Below, in pieces: positions 33,476 through 41,865 of a stretch of DNA of 64,000 bases. The position numbers and the translations under genes were made by a program. Source of the DNA: Anaerolineales bacterium UBA2395 (lineage in GTDB: Bacteria > Chloroflexota > Anaerolineae > Anaerolineales > Villigracilaceae); NCBI GenBank assembly GCA_002343775.1, contig DDSH01000005.1, forward strand, positions 1 through 64,000, given 5' to 3'. Position 1 is the stretch's first letter. Each line of letters begins with the position of its first letter. The notes below the pieces were generated by a model, which was given only the letters and a program-made list of their open reading frames with translations, did not search any database and was not told where the DNA came from.

Positions 33476-35584
33476 TCACTTAACCATGATTAATTGCCAT
33501 TCGCCCAGAGCATTTTTTTGGCAGGAGTAATTTGCTTCATAAGGAGGGTTTTGGGCAGTTAACTGGTACAAGAGGTTCTCGTGCTCAGAAGATATAACTT
33601 CTACTTTCAACCAAGCAGGCGCAATACTGTGAGATGGAATTGTCCCGAAACGGGAGTGATAAACTGAAAAGTTGTTTTCGTATGCAACAAAACCATAGCC
33701 TTGACGATATAGTTCCGTCCAAAATTCAGGTGAATTTTCTTGCGCAAAGTGTTTTAGTTTTTCGTATTCGGTTGAACGCGAAGAACAAACAAAAAGATCG
33801 TTCCGAAAATAATACCTGAATGCATTGAGTGAAAATACTCGATCTCCCGGCTTGGCAATTTCGTTCATGGGGCTGAAAAAGGTGCAGAAGCTGATGTCTG
33901 AGCAACGCGCCTGCCCATTATTCTCGACCGGAGAGTAGGTATCTACAGCGATGACGATCATCCGTAAGATAATAAAGGCAAGCACAGATACAATTGTAAA
34001 CCGCGAGATTGCTGATATGACCCCTGTTTCTTGACTAAGTAAGGAATCAATCAATATACCTGTTGGTATGAATAACATCACCCATATAAAAAGGACATAC
34101 CTGATTTCTACAACGGTGTAAAATAATAGCACCCATAGTAAGAGTGTAAGCAATGATGTCGCTACACTATGAACAAGATCTCGTGACCACGATATCCTTG
34201 TTTGTATTTTTTTAATAATTAAAATGGGCAAGAATCCCAAAAAAAGGGGCGAGATAGTACCAAGGCTTTGTGGAGAATTGAATATGGTTATCGTAAGTGG
34301 GTAAAGGATGCGATATGTATTCAAAAGATCAGGATCGAACTGCCATTCCCAATTTGTTGAGCTTAGTTTTGGCGCAAATTCTATGGGTGCGAAAGGCGAA
34401 CCGAGCCATAGCCAATTTTGCCAGAGGTGATACATTCCTATTAAGATTAATGTTGGCAAAATCCATAGCACAGGTTTTGTGGTAGACCATGTGGATCTCC
34501 AACTTGCAGATGTGTCTGTTTGTTTCTCTTTAAGATATACCTTTACAAGTCCAATTAAGTAAAATGTAAATATGTAAAAGCTAACCAAAAATATGTTGTA
34601 TAGCCTTGAAATTATCGCAAATCCGGCAAGTAAGCCTATAAGGAGAAACACACCTTTGGATGGCTTGCTCATACTTTTCTGCATCCAGTAGATGCCAATA
34701 AGGATTGGGACGGTAGAGATTAGTTCCACCTTGCCGTCCCCAAGCAAATCGATAAAGAATGTGGATGACATTAAGAGCGCCATAATGTAAATACGGGCAT
34801 TAAATGAGGCGTTGTTTTCTTTTGCGATCAGATATATGGTAATTAAGATGGCAAATCCATTTGCCCATGAAAGCATTCTAGCTGCTTGATCACCAAAAAG
34901 TTGCATGACGACTGTAAAAAGTATGCCGGGGTGTAACGAACTAACGATCATGTAGTTTTCAGGGAAAAATGACGTTGCTTCATATGATAGCGCCATCAAC
35001 TTTGCCTGTGAGAAGTAGTCCGAGACAGAGTCGTAACCGAGTCTTGCAGAAGTGAGAAAAAGGCTAAGGAACAAAAAAGCGAAGGATATGAAAGTTATTC
35101 TTTTCTGTGAATCGCCCAATCTTCCAATTTCTGAAATCTTGATATGTTCTGCACAGAAGTCTTTGATTGGCTTTATGCTTACGATAACGCTTAAACCGAA
35201 AACGGCAACTGTCAATGAGGCAGTTAGCCTTGTGAGACTGATGATGGATAAAAATAAAAGCGAGAATATTATTTGCCCGGAAGCAAATGCGGTGACGCCA
35301 GTGGCAAGGCCTGTTCCTGTTAATTTAAGGGTACGTAGCGTAATCAGCCCAATTCCTATACAGGCAAGCGAAAAAAGAGCTGCCCCAGCAAATGAAGTCA
35401 GAATGTCGAGAAAATAGTCGAATAATAAAATCTGGCTGAACTTTATTGCGAATCGATTCAAGTCCGGAAAAATGAAAGCGTGCAAATAGCTGACGCGATT
35501 TGCAATGATAAATAAAATTACAATTAAAAAAAGCCATGTCGAATGCAGTGAAGCTGTAAGTATGTATTTCAGATTGAGTTTCAT
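33476..35584 (-). CDS. Large GT-C-like membrane protein
   Basis: 702 residues with about 13 helices and a soluble C-terminal domain (from about residue 590). Loop RLGYDSVSDYFSQAKLM after the early helices and SSLHPGILFTVVMQLFG resemble lipid-linked-sugar glycosyltransferases of the GT39/PMT type, which carry an acidic loop there. A middle repeat of hydrophobic segments supports a GT-C fold. Function (which sugar, which target) unknown. AT-rich, weak ribosome site. Confidence 0.75.
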   Translation of the reverse strand: MKLNLKYILTASLHSTWLFLIVILFIIANRVSYLHAFIFPDLNRFAIKFSQILLFDYFLDILTSFAGAALFSLACIGIGLITLRTLKLTGTGLATGVTAFASGQIIFSLLFLSIISLTRLTASLTVAVFGLSVIVSIKPIKDFCAEHIKISEIGRLGDSQKRITFISFAFLFLSLFLTSARLGYDSVSDYFSQAKLMALSYEATSFFPENYMIVSSLHPGILFTVVMQLFGDQAARMLSWANGFAILITIYLIAKENNASFNARIYIMALLMSSTFFIDLLGDGKVELISTVPILIGIYWMQKSMSKPSKGVFLLIGLLAGFAIISRLYNIFLVSFYIFTFYLIGLVKVYLKEKQTDTSASWRSTWSTTKPVLWILPTLILIGMYHLWQNWLWLGSPFAPIEFAPKLSSTNWEWQFDPDLLNTYRILYPLTITIFNSPQSLGTISPLFLGFLPILIIKKIQTRISWSRDLVHSVATSLLTLLLWVLLFYTVVEIRYVLFIWVMLFIPTGILIDSLLSQETGVISAISRFTIVSVLAFIILRMIVIAVDTYSPVENNGQARCSDISFCTFFSPMNEIAKPGDRVFSLNAFRYYFRNDLFVCSSRSTEYEKLKHFAQENSPEFWTELYRQGYGFVAYENNFSVYHSRFGTIPSHSIAPAWLKVEVISSEHENLLYQLTAQNPPYEANYSCQKNALGEWQLIMVK

Positions 35585-35593
35585 TTAAGGGTT

Positions 35594-36721
35594 TTATTTT
35601 TTGTATGGGTTGTTTTGGATTATGGCTTCAAAATTTCTCAGATATTTTTTTGCGATCAAATCCCAATTCCATTTTTCAGAATAGGCTATGGATAGTTTTC
35701 TTAAATCGCTTAATGCATTTGGTTGACCGGCTATGCTTCCAAGTTTTTTTATAACACTGTTGATTGAGTCCGTGTCGAGGCTAATTAAAGGCGCATCCGG
35801 AAGGGACGTAGCGATCTCCCTGGATACTGCGGCAGGCAACCCGCAAGTTAACGCTTCCTGTACGGATAGGGGGAACCCTTCACCTTGTGATGGAAGTACG
35901 AATAAATCTGCTGCAACATAAAACTTCCTAAGATCGTTTTGAACTTGTTGAGGAAAAGATTCTACATTTCTTAGGTCCCATTTTGATACCGGTACATCGC
36001 CTCCGCCAACCATGAGCCATTTATAATCTGGCAGGGCCGCCGCAATTTTACGGATAATGTCAACCCCCTTTTTTTGAGTAAATCTTCCAATGAACAATAG
36101 TATAAAGTCGTTTTCCGAATAGCCTAGCTCTCTTCTGATGGCGGTCTTCTCGTGCTTTGTATTGACGGGAAAAAAAATCTTGTGATCAACGCCATTTTGG
36201 AAGACGAAGGTTTTTCTTAACTTCATTGCTGAGGCAAACCATTTTCTTGTGGCTTCATTAATAAATACAACTTCGTTGGAGCCCTTCAGGAGCATCCTTC
36301 CAAGTGTCTTATAGGCTATTAATTGCAGTAGAACTTTGTACTTTTCTTGGTACGGCACAACGCTGATGTGTTGCGTTATGCATATCGGCTTTGCAAACAC
36401 TTTGGCAAAAAGAAAGGCAATAATGTTGGAGAGGTATAAACAATCGTGCAAGTGGACAATATCACACCAACGAACCTCATTGAGGATTTTTAGTACGGAG
36501 ATAAATGATGGAATTGGATATGGGAACCCTAGGTGGGTTTCTGTAATGTTCCAAGCCTTTAATGGCACATCGTCTTCCTTGCGGCCATTCCATGATTCGA
36601 CCTCGCACGCAGCCCAATGAACAGTGTGCTCCTTTCGCCACTGCTCAACTAGGTTTTGAGCTACGATTTCGATTCCTCCCACGTGATTAGGAAAATAATT
36701 GCTGATTGTTAATATTTTCAT
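35594..36721 (-). CDS. GT4 glycosyltransferase
   Basis: 375 residues, GT-B fold. N-domain starts ILTISNYFPNHVGGIEIV, typical of GT4; donor site LFIGRFTQKKGVDI and the E-x7-E motif GEGFPLSVQEAL in the C-domain. Transfers a nucleotide-activated sugar in the cytosol. Ten bases from the methyltransferase at 36731, so in one operon with it. Confidence 0.92.
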   Translation of the reverse strand: MKILTISNYFPNHVGGIEIVAQNLVEQWRKEHTVHWAACEVESWNGRKEDDVPLKAWNITETHLGFPYPIPSFISVLKILNEVRWCDIVHLHDCLYLSNIIAFLFAKVFAKPICITQHISVVPYQEKYKVLLQLIAYKTLGRMLLKGSNEVVFINEATRKWFASAMKLRKTFVFQNGVDHKIFFPVNTKHEKTAIRRELGYSENDFILLFIGRFTQKKGVDIIRKIAAALPDYKWLMVGGGDVPVSKWDLRNVESFPQQVQNDLRKFYVAADLFVLPSQGEGFPLSVQEALTCGLPAAVSREIATSLPDAPLISLDTDSINSVIKKLGSIAGQPNALSDLRKLSIAYSEKWNWDLIAKKYLRNFEAIIQNNPYKK

Positions 36722-36730
36722 TGGGTAAAT

Positions 36731-37447
36731 TCAGGGTCGAGCAAGAATAAAAATAACATCTCCTTTATCTTCTCTGTTAAACATAAATAGGTGGTAAAGG
36801 ATGTGAGAAATAAATATTTTGAATGCATTATATTTTCCGTAGCTGTATTGCTCGGATGATGGAAACATTCCGATTATGTCACGGAAAAGCGGTGAATAAA
36901 GCGGAAACCCCCATTCGATGACTTGAAGTACTTCAAACCCGGCTTCTTCGACTTTTTGTTTTAGCTCACCATAATTGTAATTTCGTATATGACCTATGGA
37001 CATTTCATTTCTTCTCATCCGCCCTTGAATTGTTGCTATTAATGCGTATTTTCCGGTGATTTTCCTTATGTTTTGAATCGCTGCCGTATCATTTTTTAAG
37101 TGCTCAACAACATCCGAGCAAAAAACGAGATCGAAGACTTCACTTGGAGTTTCAGTTTGGATGTCTAGAATGGAAAACTTCGCATCGACGATACGCTTTT
37201 GGGCAGACTCAAGTGCTGTTTGAGAAACATCGAAACCGTGGAGTTTTGCCTTTGGGAATCGCGTTTTTATGAATGCAAGGTTGGACCCTTCGCCACAACC
37301 GATATCTGCAACAGATTGTATCTCATCTTCGGATATATCCTTGAACATCTGAAGAAATATACGGCGATGGTGGCGGTGTACTGGACCATATTTCTGCATA
37401 TCTCCCCAAACACCGTTCCATATGCCTTCATAGTCGAATGAACTCAT
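36731..37447 (-). CDS. Class I SAM-dependent methyltransferase
   Basis: 238 residues. Motif I is VADIGCGEGSNLAF, followed by FDVSQTAL, motif FDLVFCSDVVEHL and MIRRN-like Arg-rich tail features. The pattern suits small-molecule or glycan O-methylation. GAGGTGAT ribosome site. Between GT2 and GT4 genes in the glycan run. Confidence 0.87.
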   Translation of the reverse strand: MSSFDYEGIWNGVWGDMQKYGPVHRHHRRIFLQMFKDISEDEIQSVADIGCGEGSNLAFIKTRFPKAKLHGFDVSQTALESAQKRIVDAKFSILDIQTETPSEVFDLVFCSDVVEHLKNDTAAIQNIRKITGKYALIATIQGRMRRNEMSIGHIRNYNYGELKQKVEEAGFEVLQVIEWGFPLYSPLFRDIIGMFPSSEQYSYGKYNAFKIFISHILYHLFMFNREDKGDVIFILARP

Positions 37448-37496
37448 CTATCACCTCGTCATAAAGATATTATTCGCGGCTGCGTATTTGATGGCA

Positions 37497-38669
37497 TCAG
37501 CCTTGCGGGGTTTTTGTATTCCATACTTTCAAACCAAGAATACTTAGCACAAAACTTGTGAACACAATCTGCGCTCCACTTGTGAGGGCAAGCGAACCTC
37601 CAAAAACGAGTCGTACACTATTGTCGAAACCGATTTGTGCGAAGTTGTAAGATAAAGCAAGCGCCTGCGTTAGTAAAACCACCCCTAGTAAAATAAGCAG
37701 AACGCCTGCAAGCAACCCCTTTTCAAGGTTGAGATACTTAAATAATGAGTAGAACCTTGGCGTATACGGTAAAAGGCCCGCTTGAAACGCGAAGACGCGA
37801 GTAATGGTAGCAAAGGACAGGGAATTCAAGCCTAGATAGAATATCGCTCCGACACCAATGAAAGTGTGAAAATCAATATAGCGAAATCCTATATCGACTG
37901 GACCAAAAAACAAAAAAATGCTCAGAATTCCACTGATTAAAATAAGCAGCATCCCCGGGTACAAGAACAACCATGAGGGACTGTAGAGAAGTAAAAACCT
38001 CAGATGTCTCCATCCGTCGCGGAAGCTGCGCAAGTGTGGTGGGCGATCTCTCCCATCGGGAGATAGGGTTGTAGGCACTTCGCAGGTCTTCATCCCAAGA
38101 ATAGATGCCTTGATGACGATTTCGCTGGCAAGTTCCATGCCTGTTGTTTGTAGATCCATGGATCGAATCGCTTCTTTGGTAAACCCGCGCAGTCCACAAT
38201 GAAAATCATTGGCAGGGCTGCGAAAGAACAATTTGCCAATAAAAGAGAGGATCGGATTCCCAATATAGCGGTGATGCCAGGGCATGGCACCTTTCTTGAT
38301 CCCCCCCTTGAAGCGGTTTCCCATCACAAGCGCGTACCCTTCACGTAATTTCTCAAGGAATGGCATCAGGTTGACAAGATCATAACTATCGTCTGAGTCA
38401 GCCATGATGAGATATTTACCGTAAGCCGCTTCAAAGCCGCCGCGCAAAGCGCTCCCGTACCCCTTTCGGTCAATGTGAACAACGCGGGCGCCTTCGCGGG
38501 TGGCAATCTCCACAGATCGGTCCGTGCTGCCATTATCTGCAACGAGAACCTCCCCGTTGATGTTATTCTTCCTCAGGAATCCGACAGCTTTCGCCACGCA
38601 TATCCCAACCGTGAGCTCCTCGTTAAGGCATGGTAACACAATGCTCAGTTCCACCGCTGGGGAGTTCAT
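37497..38669 (-). CDS. GT2 glycosyltransferase, polyprenyl-phosphate-sugar synthase type
   Basis: 390 residues. N-terminal GT-A domain like Dpm1/GtrB: VLPCLNEELTVGICV, ADNGSTDRS, DxD-type ADSDDSYD and NDFHCGLRGFTKEAI. Four C-terminal helices follow (SPSWLFLYPGMLLIL and later). Makes a polyprenyl-phosphate-linked hexose, the donor for GT-C enzymes. The ATG at 38669 is chosen, as AAAGG precedes it and the conserved block begins there; longer frames to 38774 are weak. Divergent from the GT-C gene at 38782. Confidence 0.88.
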   Translation of the reverse strand: MNSPAVELSIVLPCLNEELTVGICVAKAVGFLRKNNINGEVLVADNGSTDRSVEIATREGARVVHIDRKGYGSALRGGFEAAYGKYLIMADSDDSYDLVNLMPFLEKLREGYALVMGNRFKGGIKKGAMPWHHRYIGNPILSFIGKLFFRSPANDFHCGLRGFTKEAIRSMDLQTTGMELASEIVIKASILGMKTCEVPTTLSPDGRDRPPHLRSFRDGWRHLRFLLLYSPSWLFLYPGMLLILISGILSIFLFFGPVDIGFRYIDFHTFIGVGAIFYLGLNSLSFATITRVFAFQAGLLPYTPRFYSLFKYLNLEKGLLAGVLLILLGVVLLTQALALSYNFAQIGFDNSVRLVFGGSLALTSGAQIVFTSFVLSILGLKVWNTKTPQG

Positions 38670-38781
38670 TGAAGTAACCTTTCGGTAAAATGGTATAGTA
38701 CGGTCTGCATATGCGAGAACATTCATATTATACCCGCCCAATTTCTGCCTTTGCTGCTTCTTTCGGAATTGCAATCAAATT

Positions 38782-40320
38782 ATGACCAACAAAAAAGTAA
38801 TATCTCATGCGGAATGGATTCAACTGCTCCTCGGAGTCGCCGTGATTTTTGGAGGGATCGTCCGCTTCTTTCCCGGACTGATGGCTGGATTCCCGCTAAA
38901 TGACGGGGGCATGTTCCTGAGCATGATCCTGGATTTGAAGGCAAGCGCTTACGTCCTTCCCCGGTTCACATCCTACAATCAACTGGATATTCCGTTTGCA
39001 TATCCGCCGTTTGGTTTCTATCTTGCGCGACTGTTGTCCGATTTGCTGAACGTTCAGGAATTGGACATCTTGCGCTGGCTGCCGTCATTCGTGCATTCGA
39101 TTTCCGTCTTTGCGTTTTATCGACTGGCATCCGAGATACTCCGATCCAAAGGACGGGGGGCGCTGGCTTCCGCTTTCTATGCGTTGACACCGGGTGCGTT
39201 TGGGTGGTTTATCATGGGCGGCGGGTTGACACGCAGCCTGGGTTCGTTCTTCCTTTTGCTTTCGGTCTATTTTGTTTTGCGACTCTTTCAGGAGGGGGCA
39301 GGGAAATTTATCGGGTTGGCTGTTCTCTTTGGTGGGCTGACCGTTCTCAGTCACCCCGAAGCGGGGGTACATGCAGCGGCGACATGCATCCTGGCATGGC
39401 TGTTTTTGGGGCGGACTGTCAAATCCTTCTGGCATGCGTGTTTGGTTGGCGCGGGTGTCCTGCTGGTCACATCCCCCTGGTGGCTGACCGTCATCTCAAA
39501 TCATGGCTTGACACCGTTCCTTTCCGCGTTGCATACTGGTTCTTATGGCGCGCCGATATGGGTTGTTTATTGGGCGGGCATTTTTTCTGTGGAGGGCTTT
39601 TTCCCTTTGCTTGCGGTGTTACGGGTGATCGGATTGGGTTGGGGGATTTGGAAGAAACAGTACTTTTTGATTGCATGGAGTGTACTGCCGTTTCTTGCCG
39701 AGCCGCGTAGCGCGCCGAGTGTGGCGTTTTACCCGCTGACAATGCTGGTTGCGCTGGCATTTGCAGATGCCATCCCTTATTTCATCTCAAAGTTACGCGC
39801 TGTGAAATCGGATCTGGAAGAGCTGCATCAAAACAATCGCTTCAACGCCGTTTTATTCCTCGCGTTGACGTACTTGTTCGTTTATTCGGGTTTATATGGA
39901 TTTAGGTTGCTTGGCAATAGCTTGAAACCCAATGACGTTGAATCTATGATCTGGGTGAAGGAAAGCACCCCGCCGGGTGCGACCTTTTTGGTTTACACCG
40001 GCGTGGAAAGCCCGGAGATTGACCCTTTTGTGGAATGGTTCCCTGCATTGAGCGAGCGTGGAAATATATCCACGATACAGGGATACGAATGGCTTCTTGC
40101 TGGCGATTTTTATGAGTTTTATGGGAGTCTGACGGACCTTCAACAGTGTAAGGCGCTGGACTGCATTGAAAACTGGTCTGATCGGGAGGCAGTGAATTAC
40201 CAGTACATCCTTATTAAATCCGATGCCGACCACCCGATCTTAAAGTCAATGCAAGGCGGGAACTATGCACAGGTTTATTCCGTGGACGGGATCGTTATCT
40301 ATGAGGCGCCCAGTCCGTAA
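38782..40320 (+). CDS. GT-C-like membrane protein, first of a convergent paralogous pair
   Basis: 512 residues with about ten helices and a C-terminal soluble part. Family blocks: PLNDGGMFLSMILDLKA, IPFAYPPFGFYLARLLSD, MGGGLTRSLGSFFLL, LSHPEAGV. The Asp in NDGG and the Tyr/Pro loop are where GT-C enzymes bind lipid donor. The same blocks appear in the protein at 40329-41864. Its stop is nine bases from that gene's stop. Confidence 0.76.
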   Translation: MTNKKVISHAEWIQLLLGVAVIFGGIVRFFPGLMAGFPLNDGGMFLSMILDLKASAYVLPRFTSYNQLDIPFAYPPFGFYLARLLSDLLNVQELDILRWLPSFVHSISVFAFYRLASEILRSKGRGALASAFYALTPGAFGWFIMGGGLTRSLGSFFLLLSVYFVLRLFQEGAGKFIGLAVLFGGLTVLSHPEAGVHAAATCILAWLFLGRTVKSFWHACLVGAGVLLVTSPWWLTVISNHGLTPFLSALHTGSYGAPIWVVYWAGIFSVEGFFPLLAVLRVIGLGWGIWKKQYFLIAWSVLPFLAEPRSAPSVAFYPLTMLVALAFADAIPYFISKLRAVKSDLEELHQNNRFNAVLFLALTYLFVYSGLYGFRLLGNSLKPNDVESMIWVKESTPPGATFLVYTGVESPEIDPFVEWFPALSERGNISTIQGYEWLLAGDFYEFYGSLTDLQQCKALDCIENWSDREAVNYQYILIKSDADHPILKSMQGGNYAQVYSVDGIVIYEAPSP

Positions 40321-40328
40321 CGGGGGAA

Positions 40329-41864
40329 CTATCGGTCTTGTGATTGCAAAAAGATGAACGACTGGTCTGTGTCGTAAATCAATTCGAACTGTCCAGATGC
40401 GCGGAGGGACGCGAGGAGCGGCGATGTATTTTCTGCATTACCCTGTGACGAGCAGCTGCGGTTGACCGAAATGAAAATGTAGTCGGCGGAATCAAAATCC
40501 TGCGAGCGTTCCAAAAGGCAGTTCAGGTCTGAATCCATGCAGCGCTGGAGCGCATCGCGGCGGGCAATAAATTCCACGAAGCGGTCACCGATCAGCCATT
40601 CCCGCCCTTGCATGGTCGCCACGCTGGTCCGTTTTGCGATGGACGGAAACCACTCGGTCAGAGCATCGCACTCACCGGCGGTTTCCCCGTTAATAACCAG
40701 GAAAGTAGAACCTTCAGGGAGGTTATGATCGATCCATTCCATGGCATTCAATTCATCAGCTGACACCCGGCTGTTCGATAGCAAGAATCCGGAATGCAGG
40801 TTGTTCATCAAAATGAATGGAAGCGTGACCGCCAGAAAAGCCCTGGCGAGTTTGGGGTTGGGGATAAGTATCTCTATTATGAAAAACGCACCGGCAAGCG
40901 CAAGCGGGATATTCCCAATGGTATGGGCGCTTCTTGGTTGCGCGATTTGGATGACGACCAAAAGAAGGGGAATAAAAAATTGTCCTCTTGCGATGAGCAG
41001 GATAAAGCCAAGAACCCCAACCGCTCCAAGCAGGTCGAGGTAGCGCTCTCCGGTGATCGCGTTGATATTTATGATTCGGAGGATGGAGTCCAGCGAATGT
41101 CCACCGGTTTGCAGTGCGGACAGGAAGGGCTCGATCCCGTGACGGGATAGGACCGCGCCAAGCCATGGGGATGCCAGGATGAAAACGCCGACCGAAACCA
41201 GCGCCCCTTTTCTAACGCCGTCCCAGCTTCGTAACTTCCATAACAGGATGTAGAAAGAGATTGCAACCGCAAAAACAGCAGACTCGGTATGACTTAGTAT
41301 GGTCAGACCGGCAAACAGAATAACCCACAAGATCGTCCATCTCGGTGGCGTTTTTTCATTGTAAAGCCGATACACGAAGGTGATCGTCAATAGCATGAAA
41401 AAAGTTCCAAGGCTGCGCGTCAACCCGCCTCCCATCGACAGCCAGGTGGACATGTGCGGGGTCACTGCAAAGAAGAGCGCGGCAACTGCCGCCTTAAGCC
41501 CGTCTTTGAAAATTTCTTTCGCAAGAACGAATATCGCAGGGACGCACAGGGTGCTCAGGATTCCTGGAAGCCACGTCAACAGGGCTTCCGGCGCGATGTT
41601 GAATAGACTGCTCAAGAATGCGCCAAGATAAAACCCCAGCGGCGGATATGCAAATGGGATGGAAAGATCGTTGTATGTCGTAAATTCCGGCAGCGCGTAA
41701 TGGTTTGCTTGAAGATCGACGATCATGCTGTAAAACATGCCGCCATCATTGACGGGGAATCCTGCCAGGCTGGATGGAATCAATCGAAACAAGCCGCCAA
41801 ACAAAATGGCAGTTAGAAGGATAAGGATTTCAATATCCGCCTGATTTAAGGTCCTTCTTTGCAT
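40329..41864 (-). CDS. GT-C-like membrane protein, paralogue in opposite direction
   Basis: 511 residues. The same blocks as the neighbour: VNDGGMFYSMIVDLQA, IPFAYPPLGFYLGAF, MGGGLTRSLGTFFM, LSHTESAV and a C-terminal AMEWIDHNLPEGSTFLV. ATG at 41864 is preferred to a TTG at 41876 that overlaps the mutS stop. It is downstream of mutS, perhaps in its transcript. Confidence 0.78.
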   Translation of the reverse strand: MQRRTLNQADIEILILLTAILFGGLFRLIPSSLAGFPVNDGGMFYSMIVDLQANHYALPEFTTYNDLSIPFAYPPLGFYLGAFLSSLFNIAPEALLTWLPGILSTLCVPAIFVLAKEIFKDGLKAAVAALFFAVTPHMSTWLSMGGGLTRSLGTFFMLLTITFVYRLYNEKTPPRWTILWVILFAGLTILSHTESAVFAVAISFYILLWKLRSWDGVRKGALVSVGVFILASPWLGAVLSRHGIEPFLSALQTGGHSLDSILRIININAITGERYLDLLGAVGVLGFILLIARGQFFIPLLLVVIQIAQPRSAHTIGNIPLALAGAFFIIEILIPNPKLARAFLAVTLPFILMNNLHSGFLLSNSRVSADELNAMEWIDHNLPEGSTFLVINGETAGECDALTEWFPSIAKRTSVATMQGREWLIGDRFVEFIARRDALQRCMDSDLNCLLERSQDFDSADYIFISVNRSCSSQGNAENTSPLLASLRASGQFELIYDTDQSFIFLQSQDR

Positions 41865-41865
41865 T

